Source: Vallitalea longa (GTDB taxonomy: Bacteria; Bacillota; Clostridia; Lachnospirales; Vallitaleaceae). Taken from it: DNA of 64,000 nucleotides. A model generated the notes under the pieces. It searched no databases. It was not told the DNA's origin and worked only from the letters and a program-made list of their open reading frames with translations. This document shows positions 7,925 to 17,394 of this stretch, piece by piece (the stretch's first letter is position 1; every line of letters begins with the position of its first letter). Location of the stretch: assembly GCF_027923465.1 (NCBI RefSeq), contig NZ_BRLB01000001.1, positions 310,001-374,000 on the forward strand, in the 5' to 3' direction. The translations under genes and the position numbers were made by a program.

Positions 7925-7952
7925 ATTATAGTCTAATTTTTTAGATTGTCAA
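7925..7952 (-). promoter_or_regulatory. Promoter with internal palindrome for the HTH/hydrolase unit
   Basis: TTGACA (7952-7947) and TATAAT (7930-7925) flank a 16-bp spacer containing the palindrome TCTAAAAAATTAGA (7945-7932). This is a good position for a repressor. Confidence 0.65.
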
Positions 7953-8012
7953 TATATTTAATCATTTCTTTTAACTTCAAACAAACAGATCATATTTTTT
8001 TCCAACATAAAA

Positions 8013-8044
8013 CAAGGTGACTTCTCTTATAATAAGTCACCTTG
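8013..8044 (-). terminator. Terminator after the AraC-type gene
   Basis: CAAGGTGACTT and AAGTCACCTTG form an 11-bp stem followed on the minus strand by TTTTATG. Confidence 0.7.
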
Positions 8045-8098
8045 CTTACAAATAATCTTGAAATCATTGACTGATATCAATTTCTATGACAACTATAA

Positions 8099-8968
8099 TT
8101 AGATGCATGCTTTTTTCTCAATAGGAATCCATATTTCACAAAAGCAGTCTTTTTCTGTGTTACTAGAATATAATTCAAAATCAGTGTCATCCAGCATACT
8201 ATATTCTGAACCAGGTAGAAACTCTTTAAATATTCTATCCCATGTTTCCCCAATACAATCGGGAGTCTCTCCTATACATCTAAATACTGCCCATAGAGTA
8301 GGTTTTACCTTCCATATGGTATATCCGTCAGGTACATCACTTCCATTGAATTCCATACCTATTCCGTACTTAAAGTATTTACTGTCTTTTGTTATTGGTG
8401 CACAAACACCATATACATCATGTAGATCAGTATTTTCTTTTAGCACGTCAAATGTACCATTCTCACCACATTTCTTCCAAAAATCTGGAATTTCTGTATT
8501 ACCTTCTTCTGAAATGATTTCGTTTCTAAACTCTGTAACCTTAGTCAGCAGACAAAATTTTTCTCTCTTTTCTATCCTGTAATCCATGATAGTGCCTCCT
8601 TCAAATTTAATTTTAATAAGAAGGCGATTGAAAGATTTTAATTTCACACCTGCACGTCTAGCGACATTAGGAGAAACTCCGTGAAATCTTGTGAATGCTT
8701 TTGAAAAACTTTCTGGAGAATTATACCCATATTTTAATGCAATATCAATTACTTTTTGATCAGACATTGAAATATCCTGCCCTGACATGGATAATCTTCT
8801 ATTTCTTATATACTCATTTGCTGACATTCCTGTAGTTAAAGTAAATATTCTATGAAAATGATATTTTGACATATATAAATACTTTGCAACATCTTCATAA
8901 GTTATTGGTTCTAGTAAGTGTTCTTCCATATAATCGATTGATTTTTGCAAGTTTTGAATAAAATCCAT
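8099..8968 (-). CDS. AraC-family activator with GyrI-like effector domain
   Basis: About 289 residues. The first 100 form the double helix-turn-helix of AraC/XylS proteins (EPITYEDVAKYLYMSKYHFHRIFTLTTGMSANEYIRNRRLS, then DIALKYGYNSPESFSKAFTRFHGVSP). The rest matches the GyrI-like small-molecule-binding fold (MDYRIEKREKF..EIWIPIEKK), as in SoxS/Rob-like multidrug sensors. A GTG at 8977 is in frame, but GGAGGG is spaced for ATG 8968. It stands alone in this direction; targets are unknown. Confidence 0.88.
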   Translation of the reverse strand: MDFIQNLQKSIDYMEEHLLEPITYEDVAKYLYMSKYHFHRIFTLTTGMSANEYIRNRRLSMSGQDISMSDQKVIDIALKYGYNSPESFSKAFTRFHGVSPNVARRAGVKLKSFNRLLIKIKFEGGTIMDYRIEKREKFCLLTKVTEFRNEIISEEGNTEIPDFWKKCGENGTFDVLKENTDLHDVYGVCAPITKDSKYFKYGIGMEFNGSDVPDGYTIWKVKPTLWAVFRCIGETPDCIGETWDRIFKEFLPGSEYSMLDDTDFELYSSNTEKDCFCEIWIPIEKKACI

Positions 8969-9274
8969 TTTTATCACCCTCCATGTAAAATAATACTAGA
9001 ATCAGGCAACTATTTCCTATCCTATCTTGCTTATATTTGTCTGTATAACTGCCTCCTGAATAATTTGTACTCTCTGTTTTAATTATATATTAGTTTTTGC
9101 CTATTTAAAAGAGCTTCCCATACTCTCAACATATCTGCAATTATTACTCCAAAGATGTATTAAAAAGAATACCCATGGCATAGTTCATCCTCTACGCCCT
9201 TATATATAAGTCATAAGAATCAGTTGTATATTTCTGACAAAAGAAATATAATAATGGCATTGGAGTAATTGAAA
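8969..9274. other. Intergenic region, nothing recognised
   Basis: AT-rich DNA between two diverging units. No hairpin, repeat or confident promoter was found; base composition starts to rise near its right end. Confidence 0.4.
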
Positions 9275-9397
9275 ATGGATTATGTAACGACAAAAGAAGT
9301 CGTGAATATTTGGAAAACCACAGACATGATGATAGTGTATCATTACTCTGATAGACGATATAATAGCAGTAAAGTTAAGGATGGTGGTAATATATGA
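9275..9397 (+). CDS. Small ORF resembling the start of an excisionase-type HTH protein
   Basis: A 40-codon ORF starts at ATG 9275 (GGAG 10 bases upstream). Its stop overlaps the response-regulator start as ATGA. The beginning MDYVTTKEVVNIW looks like the first helix of small MerR/excisionase-type DNA-binding proteins (typically MxYxTxKEAAxxW). The later part does not match well and the usual C-terminal GNxWxIP is missing. It is either a coupled small protein or the worn remnant of a mobile-element gene. Confidence 0.35.
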   Translation: MDYVTTKEVVNIWKTTDMMIVYHYSDRRYNSSKVKDGGNI

Positions 9398-10077
9398 AAC
9401 GGATATTTTTAGTTGAGGACGATAAGGCAATCGCCAGAAATCTTATGCTCTTGCTCCGCTCAGAAGGATTTACAGTCACTCACTCCCCTACTCGGAGTGA
9501 AGCACTTGCTACACTTGCCAATAATATATTTGATTTGGCGTTGATTGATATTTCTTTACCTGATGGGAACGGTTTTACAGTTTGTACAGAAATTAAAGGA
9601 GCGCAAGGTATCCCCGTTATCTTTCTGACAGCTTCCGGTGATGAAGCAAGTGTTGTTACTGGGCTGAACATGGGGGCAGACGACTACATTACCAAGCCTT
9701 TTCGTCCCCGTGAGTTGATTGCACGAATTGGAACCGCCTTGCGAAAAAACGGACGTTCTGGATGTGATTTCAGAATTGAAGGAATTCATGTGGACACGGC
9801 AAGTGGCATTGTGAAAAAAAATGGTAAAGAGGTATTTCTTTCAGCATTAGAATACCGCTTATTACTGGTGTTTATCAATAACCCAAAAAGTATTATTACA
9901 AGGGGCAGACTACTTGATGAATTGTGGGACTCGGCAGGCGAGTTTGTCAATGATAATACTCTCACCGTGTACATCAAACGCTTAAGGGAGAAAATAGAGA
10001 ATGATCCAACACACCCACAAATCATTCTGACTGTTCGCGGTACAGGGTATAGATTGGGGTATGAGTATGCTTCGTAA
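9394..10077 (+). CDS. OmpR-family response regulator
   Basis: The 227-residue protein has receiver residues ED near 8-9, phospho-acceptor D in LALIDISLPDGNG (about 52), the T/S in FLTASG and K in YITKPF. A C-terminal winged helix follows (EYRLLLVFINNPKSIITRGRLLDELWD..VYIKRLREKI). It is the first gene of a four-gene cassette with kinase, ABC ATPase and permease. It presumably activates the ABC genes in response to a cell-envelope or peptide-antibiotic signal. The whole cassette is visibly GC-richer than its surroundings. Confidence 0.92.
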   Translation: MKRIFLVEDDKAIARNLMLLLRSEGFTVTHSPTRSEALATLANNIFDLALIDISLPDGNGFTVCTEIKGAQGIPVIFLTASGDEASVVTGLNMGADDYITKPFRPRELIARIGTALRKNGRSGCDFRIEGIHVDTASGIVKKNGKEVFLSALEYRLLLVFINNPKSIITRGRLLDELWDSAGEFVNDNTLTVYIKRLREKIENDPTHPQIILTVRGTGYRLGYEYAS

Positions 10078-11095
10078 TAGAGAGTTTCGGCAGTTTGCCA
10101 TTTTGTTCTTCTTAATGGACACTACCGCTATAATAGTGGGATTTGCAATAAACAAGGAGGCTGGAATCCTTGCTATCGTTTTTACCACCGCAATCGGCAT
10201 AGTGTTTTTCTTGTTTACCAAAGCCAGATATAAAAGTATTGCGAGTATTTCAAATCAAATCGACCTTGTGCTTCATAATGCTGACCGTCTGTATATTGGT
10301 GATTCGGACGAAGGCGAACTTTCCATTTTACATAGCGAAGTAACAAAAATGACCTTGCGGATTCGGGAACAGAACGACGCGCTGAAAAAAGAAAAAGAAC
10401 ATCTTGCCGATTCGTTGGCCGACATAGCCCACCAACTGAGAACCCCACTCACCTCAGCTAATCTTATTCTGTCATTGTTAGCGAAAAACCCTGATGAAAA
10501 CGACCGGAAAGCATTCCTACGGGAAACAGAAGAATTGCTTGTACAGATGGATTGGCTGATTACCTCCCTATTGAAATTATCACGTTTGGATGCAGGTATT
10601 GTAGTGTTCCAAAGTGAACAGATAGATGTGAACAAGCTGATATGTACCGCAATTCGCCCCTTCCTAATCCCAATGGAGCTACACGGTATTCAATTGCAGA
10701 TAGACGTACCAAAAGAGGTAATTATTCAAGGGGATTCTGGTTGGCTTTCGGAAGGAATACAAAATATTATTAAAAACTGTATTGAAAGCGCAGGAGAAAA
10801 CGGTAAAATTAAGATTATCTGTACGCACAACCCATTGTTTACCGAGATCAGAATCCAAGACAACGGCACTGGCTTCAAAAAAGAAGATTTACCCTGCCTA
10901 TTTGACAGATTTTATCGTGGGAAAAATTCAAACGCTACAGGATATGGAATCGGATTGGCTCTCTGCAAAATGATCATAACACGTCAGGACGGTACGATTA
11001 CCGCAAAAAATCATCCTCAAGGCGGCGCAGTATTTACCATTCGTTTCCCCAAAGTGACTAATCTCTCACCTGAAAGTCACAGAGATGTAAGCTGA
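10061..11095 (+). CDS. Sensor histidine kinase
   Basis: The 344-residue protein overlaps the regulator by 17 bp. Two N-terminal membrane helices (residues 10-52) with almost no external loop indicate an intramembrane-type sensor. Then come the H-box SLADIAHQLRTPLTS (His near 124), N-box IIKNCIESAGENG, G1 IQDNGTGF and G2 GYGIGLALCKMI. The short sensor with a neighbouring ABC transporter follows the scheme in which the transporter itself senses the peptide drug. Confidence 0.9.
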   Translation: MSMLRNREFRQFAILFFLMDTTAIIVGFAINKEAGILAIVFTTAIGIVFFLFTKARYKSIASISNQIDLVLHNADRLYIGDSDEGELSILHSEVTKMTLRIREQNDALKKEKEHLADSLADIAHQLRTPLTSANLILSLLAKNPDENDRKAFLRETEELLVQMDWLITSLLKLSRLDAGIVVFQSEQIDVNKLICTAIRPFLIPMELHGIQLQIDVPKEVIIQGDSGWLSEGIQNIIKNCIESAGENGKIKIICTHNPLFTEIRIQDNGTGFKKEDLPCLFDRFYRGKNSNATGYGIGLALCKMIITRQDGTITAKNHPQGGAVFTIRFPKVTNLSPESHRDVS

Positions 11096-11139
11096 AGGTT
11101 CTATTATATGGGTAAACCATTAGAAAGGAGACTCACATA

Positions 11140-11826
11140 ATGGAGTTTTTAAAAATTGATAATCTATGCAAAATATACGGCAAGGGCGAAAACGAAGTTA
11201 CCGCTCTTGACCATGTTTCTCTTACAATTGAAAATGGAGATTTTACCGCCATCATTGGTTCATCTGGCTCTGGCAAATCCACTTTGCTCCACATTATCGG
11301 AGGTGTGGATGTACCCACAAGTGGAAAGGTATACTTGGACGGACAGGATATATATGCCCAAACCAATGAAAAACTAGCCATTTTCCGTAGGCGACAGGTA
11401 GGACTGATCTACCAGTTTCACAACCTCATCCCTACTCTGAATGTGGTGGAAAATATCACCTTGCCTATACTGATGGACAAGCGGAAGGTCAACAAGGAAC
11501 GGTTAGATGATTTATTGGAACTTCTTGGATTGCAAGACCGAAAAACGCATTTACCCAATCAACTTTCGGGTGGTCAGCAACAGCGAGTTTCCATTGGACG
11601 TGCTTTGATGAATGCCCCAGCGGTCATGCTTGCCGACGAACCCACAGGTAGTCTTGACAGCAAAAATGGACATGAAATAGTCAATCTGCTGAAATTAAGC
11701 CATAAAAAATATCAGCAGACTCTTATTGTTGTTACACATGACGAAAATATTGCCCTGCAAGCTGACAGAATTATTGGCATATCAGACGGAAAAGTAGTGC
11801 GAGATGAAAGGGTGAATCGTTCATGA
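11140..11826 (+). CDS. ABC transporter ATPase (MacB/LolD type)
   Basis: The 228-residue protein has Walker A GSSGSGKST, Q-loop YQFHN, signature LSGGQQQR, Walker B VMLADEPTGSLDS and H-loop VVTHD. It is of the LolD/MacB/BceA subfamily that pairs with FtsX-type permeases. AAAGGAG precedes the start. It overlaps the permease gene by 4 bp, so the two are translated together. Confidence 0.93.
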   Translation: MEFLKIDNLCKIYGKGENEVTALDHVSLTIENGDFTAIIGSSGSGKSTLLHIIGGVDVPTSGKVYLDGQDIYAQTNEKLAIFRRRQVGLIYQFHNLIPTLNVVENITLPILMDKRKVNKERLDDLLELLGLQDRKTHLPNQLSGGQQQRVSIGRALMNAPAVMLADEPTGSLDSKNGHEIVNLLKLSHKKYQQTLIVVTHDENIALQADRIIGISDGKVVRDERVNRS

Positions 11827-14411
11827 ACATTTTCAACAAAGTTACCCTGCAAGGCATGAAAAAAAGCCATACCCGAACAATTGTAACTGTTATCGGAGTT
11901 ATACTATCCGCCGCCATGATTACGGCAATCGCTACCTTTGGAACTTCTCTGTTGAATTTTCTGATAAATGGTTCTACTGCTAGATACGGGAGTTGGCACG
12001 TTGAGTTTTTGGATGTTAATTCCTCTTTCGTGGAGGCTCGAACCCATGATAATGGAGTTTCAAACACCGCTACATTTGAAAATATTGGCTATGCTACGCT
12101 TGACGGCGGTAAAAGCCCAGAAAAGCCCTATCTTTTCATCGCTGGATTCAACAATGAAACTTTTGATACCTTACCCATTAGTCTGATTTCCGGCAGGTTG
12201 CCTGAAAATAGTAATGAGATTCTCGTCCCATCCCATGTAGCGATAAAGGGCGGCGTTAAACTCAAGGTGGGTGACACCCTTTCACTTGCTGTTGGAAACC
12301 GAATATTGGAAAACAAGAATCTGAGTCAACACGACCCATATCAGTCCGAGGAAGAATCGGAAGTGGGCAAAGAAGTTCTTATGCCAGAAGAAGAGAAAAC
12401 CTACACAGTTGTGGGTATATGTGAAAGACCTGGTTTTGAGGAACATTCCGCACCAGGATACACGTTGATAACAAAAACAGATACTCAAGACCAAGTTAAT
12501 AGTTTCAGCATATTTGTTACACTAAAAAACCCACGACAAGTAAAGGCTTACGCAATCAGTAAAGCCAAAACAGGCACTTATGTCTTTAATGATTATGTGC
12601 TACGCTTTATGGGCGTTTCTGACAATAACCTTTTCAACGCGCTTATGTACACCGTTGATGGAATTTTGATTGCCATAATAATGATAGGTTCGATATTTCT
12701 TATTTATAACTCATTCAACATTTCTCTTAACGAACGTACACGCCAATTCGGAATTCTCTCATCAGTGGGCGCAACGGCAAGACAACTACGAAATTCCGTA
12801 CTATTTGAGGGCCTTTGCATTGGCGCAATTGGTATACCGATTGGTGTTGTAGTCGGCATAGGCAGTACCGGGCTTGTAATTCCTATTGTTGCAGGGAATA
12901 TGAAGAGTCTTCTGTACAGCACCGTACCTTTAACCTTGTCGGTGTCTGTCCCCGCAATTGTTGTGGCAACGGTGGTAAGTTTGATTACTATTTTGATTTC
13001 AGCCTATATTCCGGCTAGGAAAGCCGCAAACACCCCCGTGATGGAGAGTATTCGCCAGACCAATGAGGTTCAAACGGAATCAAAAGCCGTGAGAACGTCA
13101 AAACTCTCACAGCGTATTTACGGTTTGGAGGGAACACTAGCCCTCAAGAATTTCAAGCGGAACAAAAAGCGTTATCGCAGCATCGTATTATCGCTTACTT
13201 TAAGTGTTGTTTTATTTGTATCTGGAAATGCTTTTGGAACAACTCTAAAACGACTTTCACAACAATATATAATGGACATGGAACATGACATTCTTTTTAC
13301 CACTGAGGACATAGATGACAGTGAAATGTTCCCACTTTACGATAAACTGAAAAACATAGATGGGGTTTACGAAAGCACTCACCAAACGGTTTTATCCTAT
13401 TCATGCTCGGTCAATACAAATGATTTTTCAGACAGTTACCGTGAATACGCAGGTTTAGCTACATCCGACCAAACAGTTGATCTGCCAATGGACATCCAGT
13501 TTATCGAAAACAGCAAATATCTGGATTTTATAAAAGATTTGGGATTGTCCCCGGAAGAATATACTGGACAGAATGCAAAAATGATTGCAGTTGCTAAAAA
13601 ACGTGCTAACAAGAAAGACGGGTCCAGTGAGCTACTTGATATGTTTGCTAAGAATTCTATGAATTTTAGTGTAGCTCCCCAAGCAAATGACAAACCAATG
13701 AATGAACAAGGACAAAGCATAAATATTACATTTGTCGACACATACCCATTGGATCCACCACCAAAGAACTCTTCCCAGGTGAAGCCATACGTTTTTATGG
13801 TGGTCGCTCCCTATTCACTCAAAGAAAAGTTTGAAACCCAGGATACCCATGGTGAAACATGCCTAGCCTTTTTGTCAAAGGATCCTTCAAAATCGATAGC
13901 TGAAATGGAATCGATTATTAAGGATACAGGAATTACGTCTGTATATACCCTGTACAATCTGCACGAAATAGTTGAACAATACCGCAGTATAACATTTGTC
14001 ATTGATGTTTTCACCTATGTTTTTGTCCTTATGATTTCGCTGATTGCGGTTGCCAATGTGTTCAACACTATTTCCACGAATATCAGGCTACGCAGGCGTG
14101 AGCTTGCTATGCTCCGCTCAATCGGTATGTCCGACAAAGATTTCAATAAGATGATGCGTTTCGAGTGTGTATTTTATGGCATGAGGACATTGCTATTCGG
14201 GCTTCCAATAGCTGGAATCATCTCATGGCTGATTTACCTAGGATTGCTGGCAGTAGAAAGGATGGACAACTTCCATTTTGTATTCCCTTGGGGCAGTATG
14301 GCAATCAGCGTGTTGAGCGTATTCTTTATTGTATTCATTACAATGCTGTATGCTGTCAGTAAGATAAAGAAAGAGAATATTATTGACGCACTTAGGGATG
14401 ATATGACTTGA
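11823..14411 (+). CDS. FtsX-family ABC permease with two FtsX domains
   Basis: In this 862-residue protein one membrane helix (about 15-40) is followed by an extracytoplasmic MacB-like domain and three helices (about 280-410). The pattern repeats: a helix near 455, an outside domain, then three helices (735-855). The tandem layout with eight predicted helices differs from the ten-helix BceB proteins and looks like YtrF/LolCE-type mechanotransmission permeases. A role in antimicrobial-peptide or envelope-stress resistance is inferred from the linked two-component system. Confidence 0.88.
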   Translation: MNIFNKVTLQGMKKSHTRTIVTVIGVILSAAMITAIATFGTSLLNFLINGSTARYGSWHVEFLDVNSSFVEARTHDNGVSNTATFENIGYATLDGGKSPEKPYLFIAGFNNETFDTLPISLISGRLPENSNEILVPSHVAIKGGVKLKVGDTLSLAVGNRILENKNLSQHDPYQSEEESEVGKEVLMPEEEKTYTVVGICERPGFEEHSAPGYTLITKTDTQDQVNSFSIFVTLKNPRQVKAYAISKAKTGTYVFNDYVLRFMGVSDNNLFNALMYTVDGILIAIIMIGSIFLIYNSFNISLNERTRQFGILSSVGATARQLRNSVLFEGLCIGAIGIPIGVVVGIGSTGLVIPIVAGNMKSLLYSTVPLTLSVSVPAIVVATVVSLITILISAYIPARKAANTPVMESIRQTNEVQTESKAVRTSKLSQRIYGLEGTLALKNFKRNKKRYRSIVLSLTLSVVLFVSGNAFGTTLKRLSQQYIMDMEHDILFTTEDIDDSEMFPLYDKLKNIDGVYESTHQTVLSYSCSVNTNDFSDSYREYAGLATSDQTVDLPMDIQFIENSKYLDFIKDLGLSPEEYTGQNAKMIAVAKKRANKKDGSSELLDMFAKNSMNFSVAPQANDKPMNEQGQSINITFVDTYPLDPPPKNSSQVKPYVFMVVAPYSLKEKFETQDTHGETCLAFLSKDPSKSIAEMESIIKDTGITSVYTLYNLHEIVEQYRSITFVIDVFTYVFVLMISLIAVANVFNTISTNIRLRRRELAMLRSIGMSDKDFNKMMRFECVFYGMRTLLFGLPIAGIISWLIYLGLLAVERMDNFHFVFPWGSMAISVLSVFFIVFITMLYAVSKIKKENIIDALRDDMT

Positions 14412-14572
14412 TTTAGACAATGGAAATACAAATTCATCATATAGAAGTTATATAAATTTTATTGGTATATCTAATTTCACTTATAGATATATGTTAGCTA
14501 GTTACATTCACAGCATTATTTATGAGAGTGTAAACTTATCTCCAAATTAGCAGGTTTTTATCATAAGTTGAA

Positions 14573-14604
14573 GGCATGAATAGTAGATTCCTAGTATTCA
14601 TGCC
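14573..14604 (+). terminator. Hairpin after the two-component/ABC cassette
   Basis: GGCATGAATA and TATTCATGCC form a 10-bp stem about 160 bp past the permease stop. The tail TACTTTAATT is only partly T-rich. Confidence 0.5.
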
Positions 14605-15082
14605 TACTTTAATTATGAAAAATATTTAGGCTTATACTAAAACCTATGACTATACAAGTCCTTTGGCTATAAAATATTAGAGGTATGTCCTCAAGTTTAT
14701 TTTATCATATTTACTTCAGGTGAAAAATATAATCTATAGCTCTTATAGATTTATAAACATTTTTCATGATTGATAGTGTAATTAACTCCTTCTTTCTTCG
14801 GATATCACTCATCAAATAGAAGTACTTAATCAGAATTAATTTCCAATACAAAAGCAAACAATTATGTATAATAATAAATATATTCAAAATAATTCTAACC
14901 AGAAATCTTACAAGTTTCATTTCTATATAAATATGTTTTAGTACAATATTTCATCTACTCCCTCTTTATTATTGATTGTACAAATATAAACATAGTATAT
15001 ATTACTAATTTTAATTAAGTTACTATGTTTTCTATATTGTTATAATTAATTATATTAATTTAATTTTTATACATTATATGTA
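14605..15082. other. AT-rich intergenic region, nothing recognised
   Basis: Very AT-rich DNA between the cassette and the CBM21 gene. A 69-codon hydrophobic ORF on the minus strand (14711-14920) has no ribosome site and was not accepted. Confidence 0.4.
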
Positions 15083-15111
15083 TTGACATTCTATTTATTA
15101 TAAATTATAAT
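15083..15111 (+). promoter_or_regulatory. Promoter of the CBM21 gene
   Basis: TTGACA (15083-15088) and TATAAT (15106-15111) are separated by 17 bp, ahead of an AGGAGG ribosome site. Confidence 0.75.
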
Positions 15112-15147
15112 ACTTTTTGGTCAAATTATTTTTATAGGAGGTATTAT

Positions 15148-15909
15148 ATGAAATTATTCAGAAATTCATTATGTTTTATGATATGTTTTATCATAACTGC
15201 TACTATGGTTTTAATTACAGGCGCTACCAACGTACAAGCCTCAGAAGAACCAGTCCAATTATGTCATGCAAGATACTGTATCTTTTCAGCTGACGGTTCA
15301 ACAGGTCATTATGAAGGTAATATTGCAGTTAAAAATCTAGACCCTAATAAAAAAGTTACTGTTCATTATTGTTATAACTATAATCAAAACAATTGGAAAG
15401 ATGTATCTGCAAAATACGTTAAGACAACTTCAGATGGTTACGAAATCTGGCATTTCGAGACACCTTGTTATTATTATGCTCCTTGTATTTTTGCTATAAA
15501 ATGTGAATCCAATGGTCAAATTTATTGGGATAATAATAATGGGAATAATTATACTGTAACAAGAGATGTCCTTCTTGCTAAAGATTCAATATTAAATCTA
15601 AATAACCAATATAATGCTAATCAAACATATGATAGAATCGAATCAATTAATGGATATATTGCATTAAAGAATTTATCATCAGAAAAAAACGTTAGAGTTA
15701 GAATTACTGAAGATAATTGGCAGACTTATACAGATATTGATGCTGAATATCATTCTTCTCAAGGAAACAGTAATATAGAATATTGGTATTATGACTATGA
15801 AACAAAGACTACTCCAAAAAATGTACAATTCGCTGTATATTACGAAGTAAATGGAATTACATATTGGGATAATAATGGTGGTTCTAATTATTTTCTAGGT
15901 TTCAGATAA
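15148..15909 (+). CDS. Secreted protein with two CBM21-like starch/glycogen-binding domains
   Basis: In this 253-residue protein a signal peptide (residues 1-31; hydrophobic core, cleavage likely after VQA) is followed by two similar modules of about 100 residues. Each has the CBM21 pattern: G.IAVKNL or GYIALKNL, a basic strand VTVHYCYN or VRVRITEDNW, DVSAKYV or DIDAEYH, F/V-A-x-Y/K, and a terminal IYWDNNNGNNY or TYWDNNGGSNY. CBM21 is best known from glycogen-targeting phosphatase subunits and glucoamylases. Here there is no catalytic domain, so it probably acts as a free or co-factor binding protein outside the cell. Confidence 0.82.
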   Translation: MKLFRNSLCFMICFIITATMVLITGATNVQASEEPVQLCHARYCIFSADGSTGHYEGNIAVKNLDPNKKVTVHYCYNYNQNNWKDVSAKYVKTTSDGYEIWHFETPCYYYAPCIFAIKCESNGQIYWDNNNGNNYTVTRDVLLAKDSILNLNNQYNANQTYDRIESINGYIALKNLSSEKNVRVRITEDNWQTYTDIDAEYHSSQGNSNIEYWYYDYETKTTPKNVQFAVYYEVNGITYWDNNGGSNYFLGFR

Positions 15910-16259
15910 TAAACCTAATATATAATATCTTTGGGATTATATCCACTATCTTCCCAATTATCTAAATGCAAAAAGCAAGAGACTCTATACTATCATAGAG
16001 TCCCTTAGCTATGTACAGAATTAATGTCTACGATTAGAACATCCCTGTACTTCTATTTTCTCCGCCTATATACTTGCAAAAAATCTTCACTGCAATGACT
16101 CTCAGTTCGGCATTCAATCTCAAAGTTCATTCTCTTTCCTTCTACTTGTAGCAAAAGATACTATAGCCAATTTTACAGCAGAATAGTATGTCTCATTCAT
16201 TATTTTATCACCATTTGTTTATTGATTAATATAATTCTATTTCAATTAGCAGTTCGTAT
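15910..16259. other. Intergenic region with one hairpin
   Basis: A GACTCTAT/ATAGAGTC stem near 15982-16003 may end the CBM21 transcript or that of the converging pseudogene. Nothing else was recognised. Confidence 0.35.
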
Positions 16260-17140
16260 TCATTTCTTTACTATTTTCCAATATCCACCTTTGTTTGAAC
16301 CTATCCGATTAATTAATCCTCTTTTCTTTAAAGAATCAATAGTTCTTTTTACTGTTGCTTCAGAAATACTATATACTTTACTTATTTTAGGCTTGCTTAT
16401 CTTTGGATTTCTTGTAATTGCATTCATTATTGTTTGCTCTGTGTTTGATAAATTTATCAGCTCATTTATCGGCTCATTTATCGGCTCATAAGTTTCAGCA
16501 CTATTTTTAACAGTAACTCTTGTCATAAAAGCAACTTTTTCATATTTAGGTGCTGTCAATCCAATTGCTTCCATTTCAATAAACATCCTGTCTACACCTT
16601 CACCAAATTCTTTTACATAGGTATGGTCTTTTAAAAAGCCTGCTATCTTTGGATTTCTTGAAAAATGAATATTCCTCATATTGTCTAGCCTTACCAATCC
16701 GGGTAATGTTCCAGGGCTTTCTACTACTAGTATATCATCAAACATTTTTATTTGTATATCAGTTCCTTTAATACTGTAATCACGATGACAAACTACATTT
16801 ACTATAATTTCCTTCCACACGAATTCTGGGTATTCAGATTTTGTATAGAACTTACCATCATTACCTAGTTTGGTAAATTCCTTTAACAAAGTCTAATGAT
16901 TTTTGTAACATTTCCAATATTATCCCTTCAAATATTGTGTTTAATAACATTCATTCTAGTACCTGTTTTTTCAATAAAACCTTAATACTTAATAAATCTT
17001 ACTCTTGCCCTTGGAAAGTGATGTTGTGGATTTTTACCAAATAAGAGAATTGCTTCACCGCTTATTATATGCCTATTATCAGTTTTAGTTATGAATTTCT
17101 TATCCTTAAACCCACAATCCTCTGTATAACTCACACCTAC
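16260..17140 (-). pseudogene. Decayed AAA_4/RecG-like ATP-binding regulator
   Basis: The intact 3' part (16889-16260, 209 codons) matches the C-terminal half of the AlbA_2/HATPase_c_4 putative helicase-regulator family: EIIVNVVCHRDYSIKGTDIQIKMFDD, VESPGTLPG, NPKIAGFL, EFGEGVDRMFIEM, then a winged helix. Upstream, in shifted frames, lie further pieces: GEAILLFGKNPQHHFPRARVRFIKY near 17080-17000, TRMNVIKHNI near 16955, and a scrambled EFTKLG. The N-terminal AlbA_2 domain is absent. The gene is broken by several frameshifts. It holds a short internal repeat (NEPINEPINE). Confidence 0.75.
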
Positions 17141-17314
17141 CTTAGTTCAGTACTGGTTAACATATCAATTCAGCACCTATTTTGATATCAATACGCACTG
17201 TAATTTCTGTATTAAACATCTTATTTCTCAAATTAGATTACTGAATAATGGAATTAAAGTACCATCTTCGGTGTTCTGGACTTTCACCATATAGATTATC
17301 CTGCTAGTCGCACA

Positions 17315-17341
17315 CAAAAAACAGCTGATTTTCAGCTGTTT
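17315..17341 (-). terminator. Terminator of the blaI-blaR1 operon
   Basis: AAACAGCTG and CAGCTGTTT form a stem followed by T6 on the minus strand, 55 bp after the blaR1-like stop. Confidence 0.8.
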
Positions 17342-17394
17342 TTAAAATTTTATTTTATTGATAATCTTTTTGATCCAAAAAACAAAACATTTAT

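Noticed and set aside
9200-9430. 76-codon minus-strand ORF
   Set aside because: Antisense to the response-regulator start and the small ORF; no ribosome site or family features.
14711-14920. 69-codon hydrophobic ORF on the minus strand
   Set aside because: No ribosome site, biased AT composition giving F/I/L/K-rich translation, no family resemblance.
17230-17310. Short GGTGAAAGTCC-like stretch on the minus strand that recalls group II intron sequence
   Set aside because: Too short; no domain V hairpin or intron-encoded reverse transcriptase nearby.
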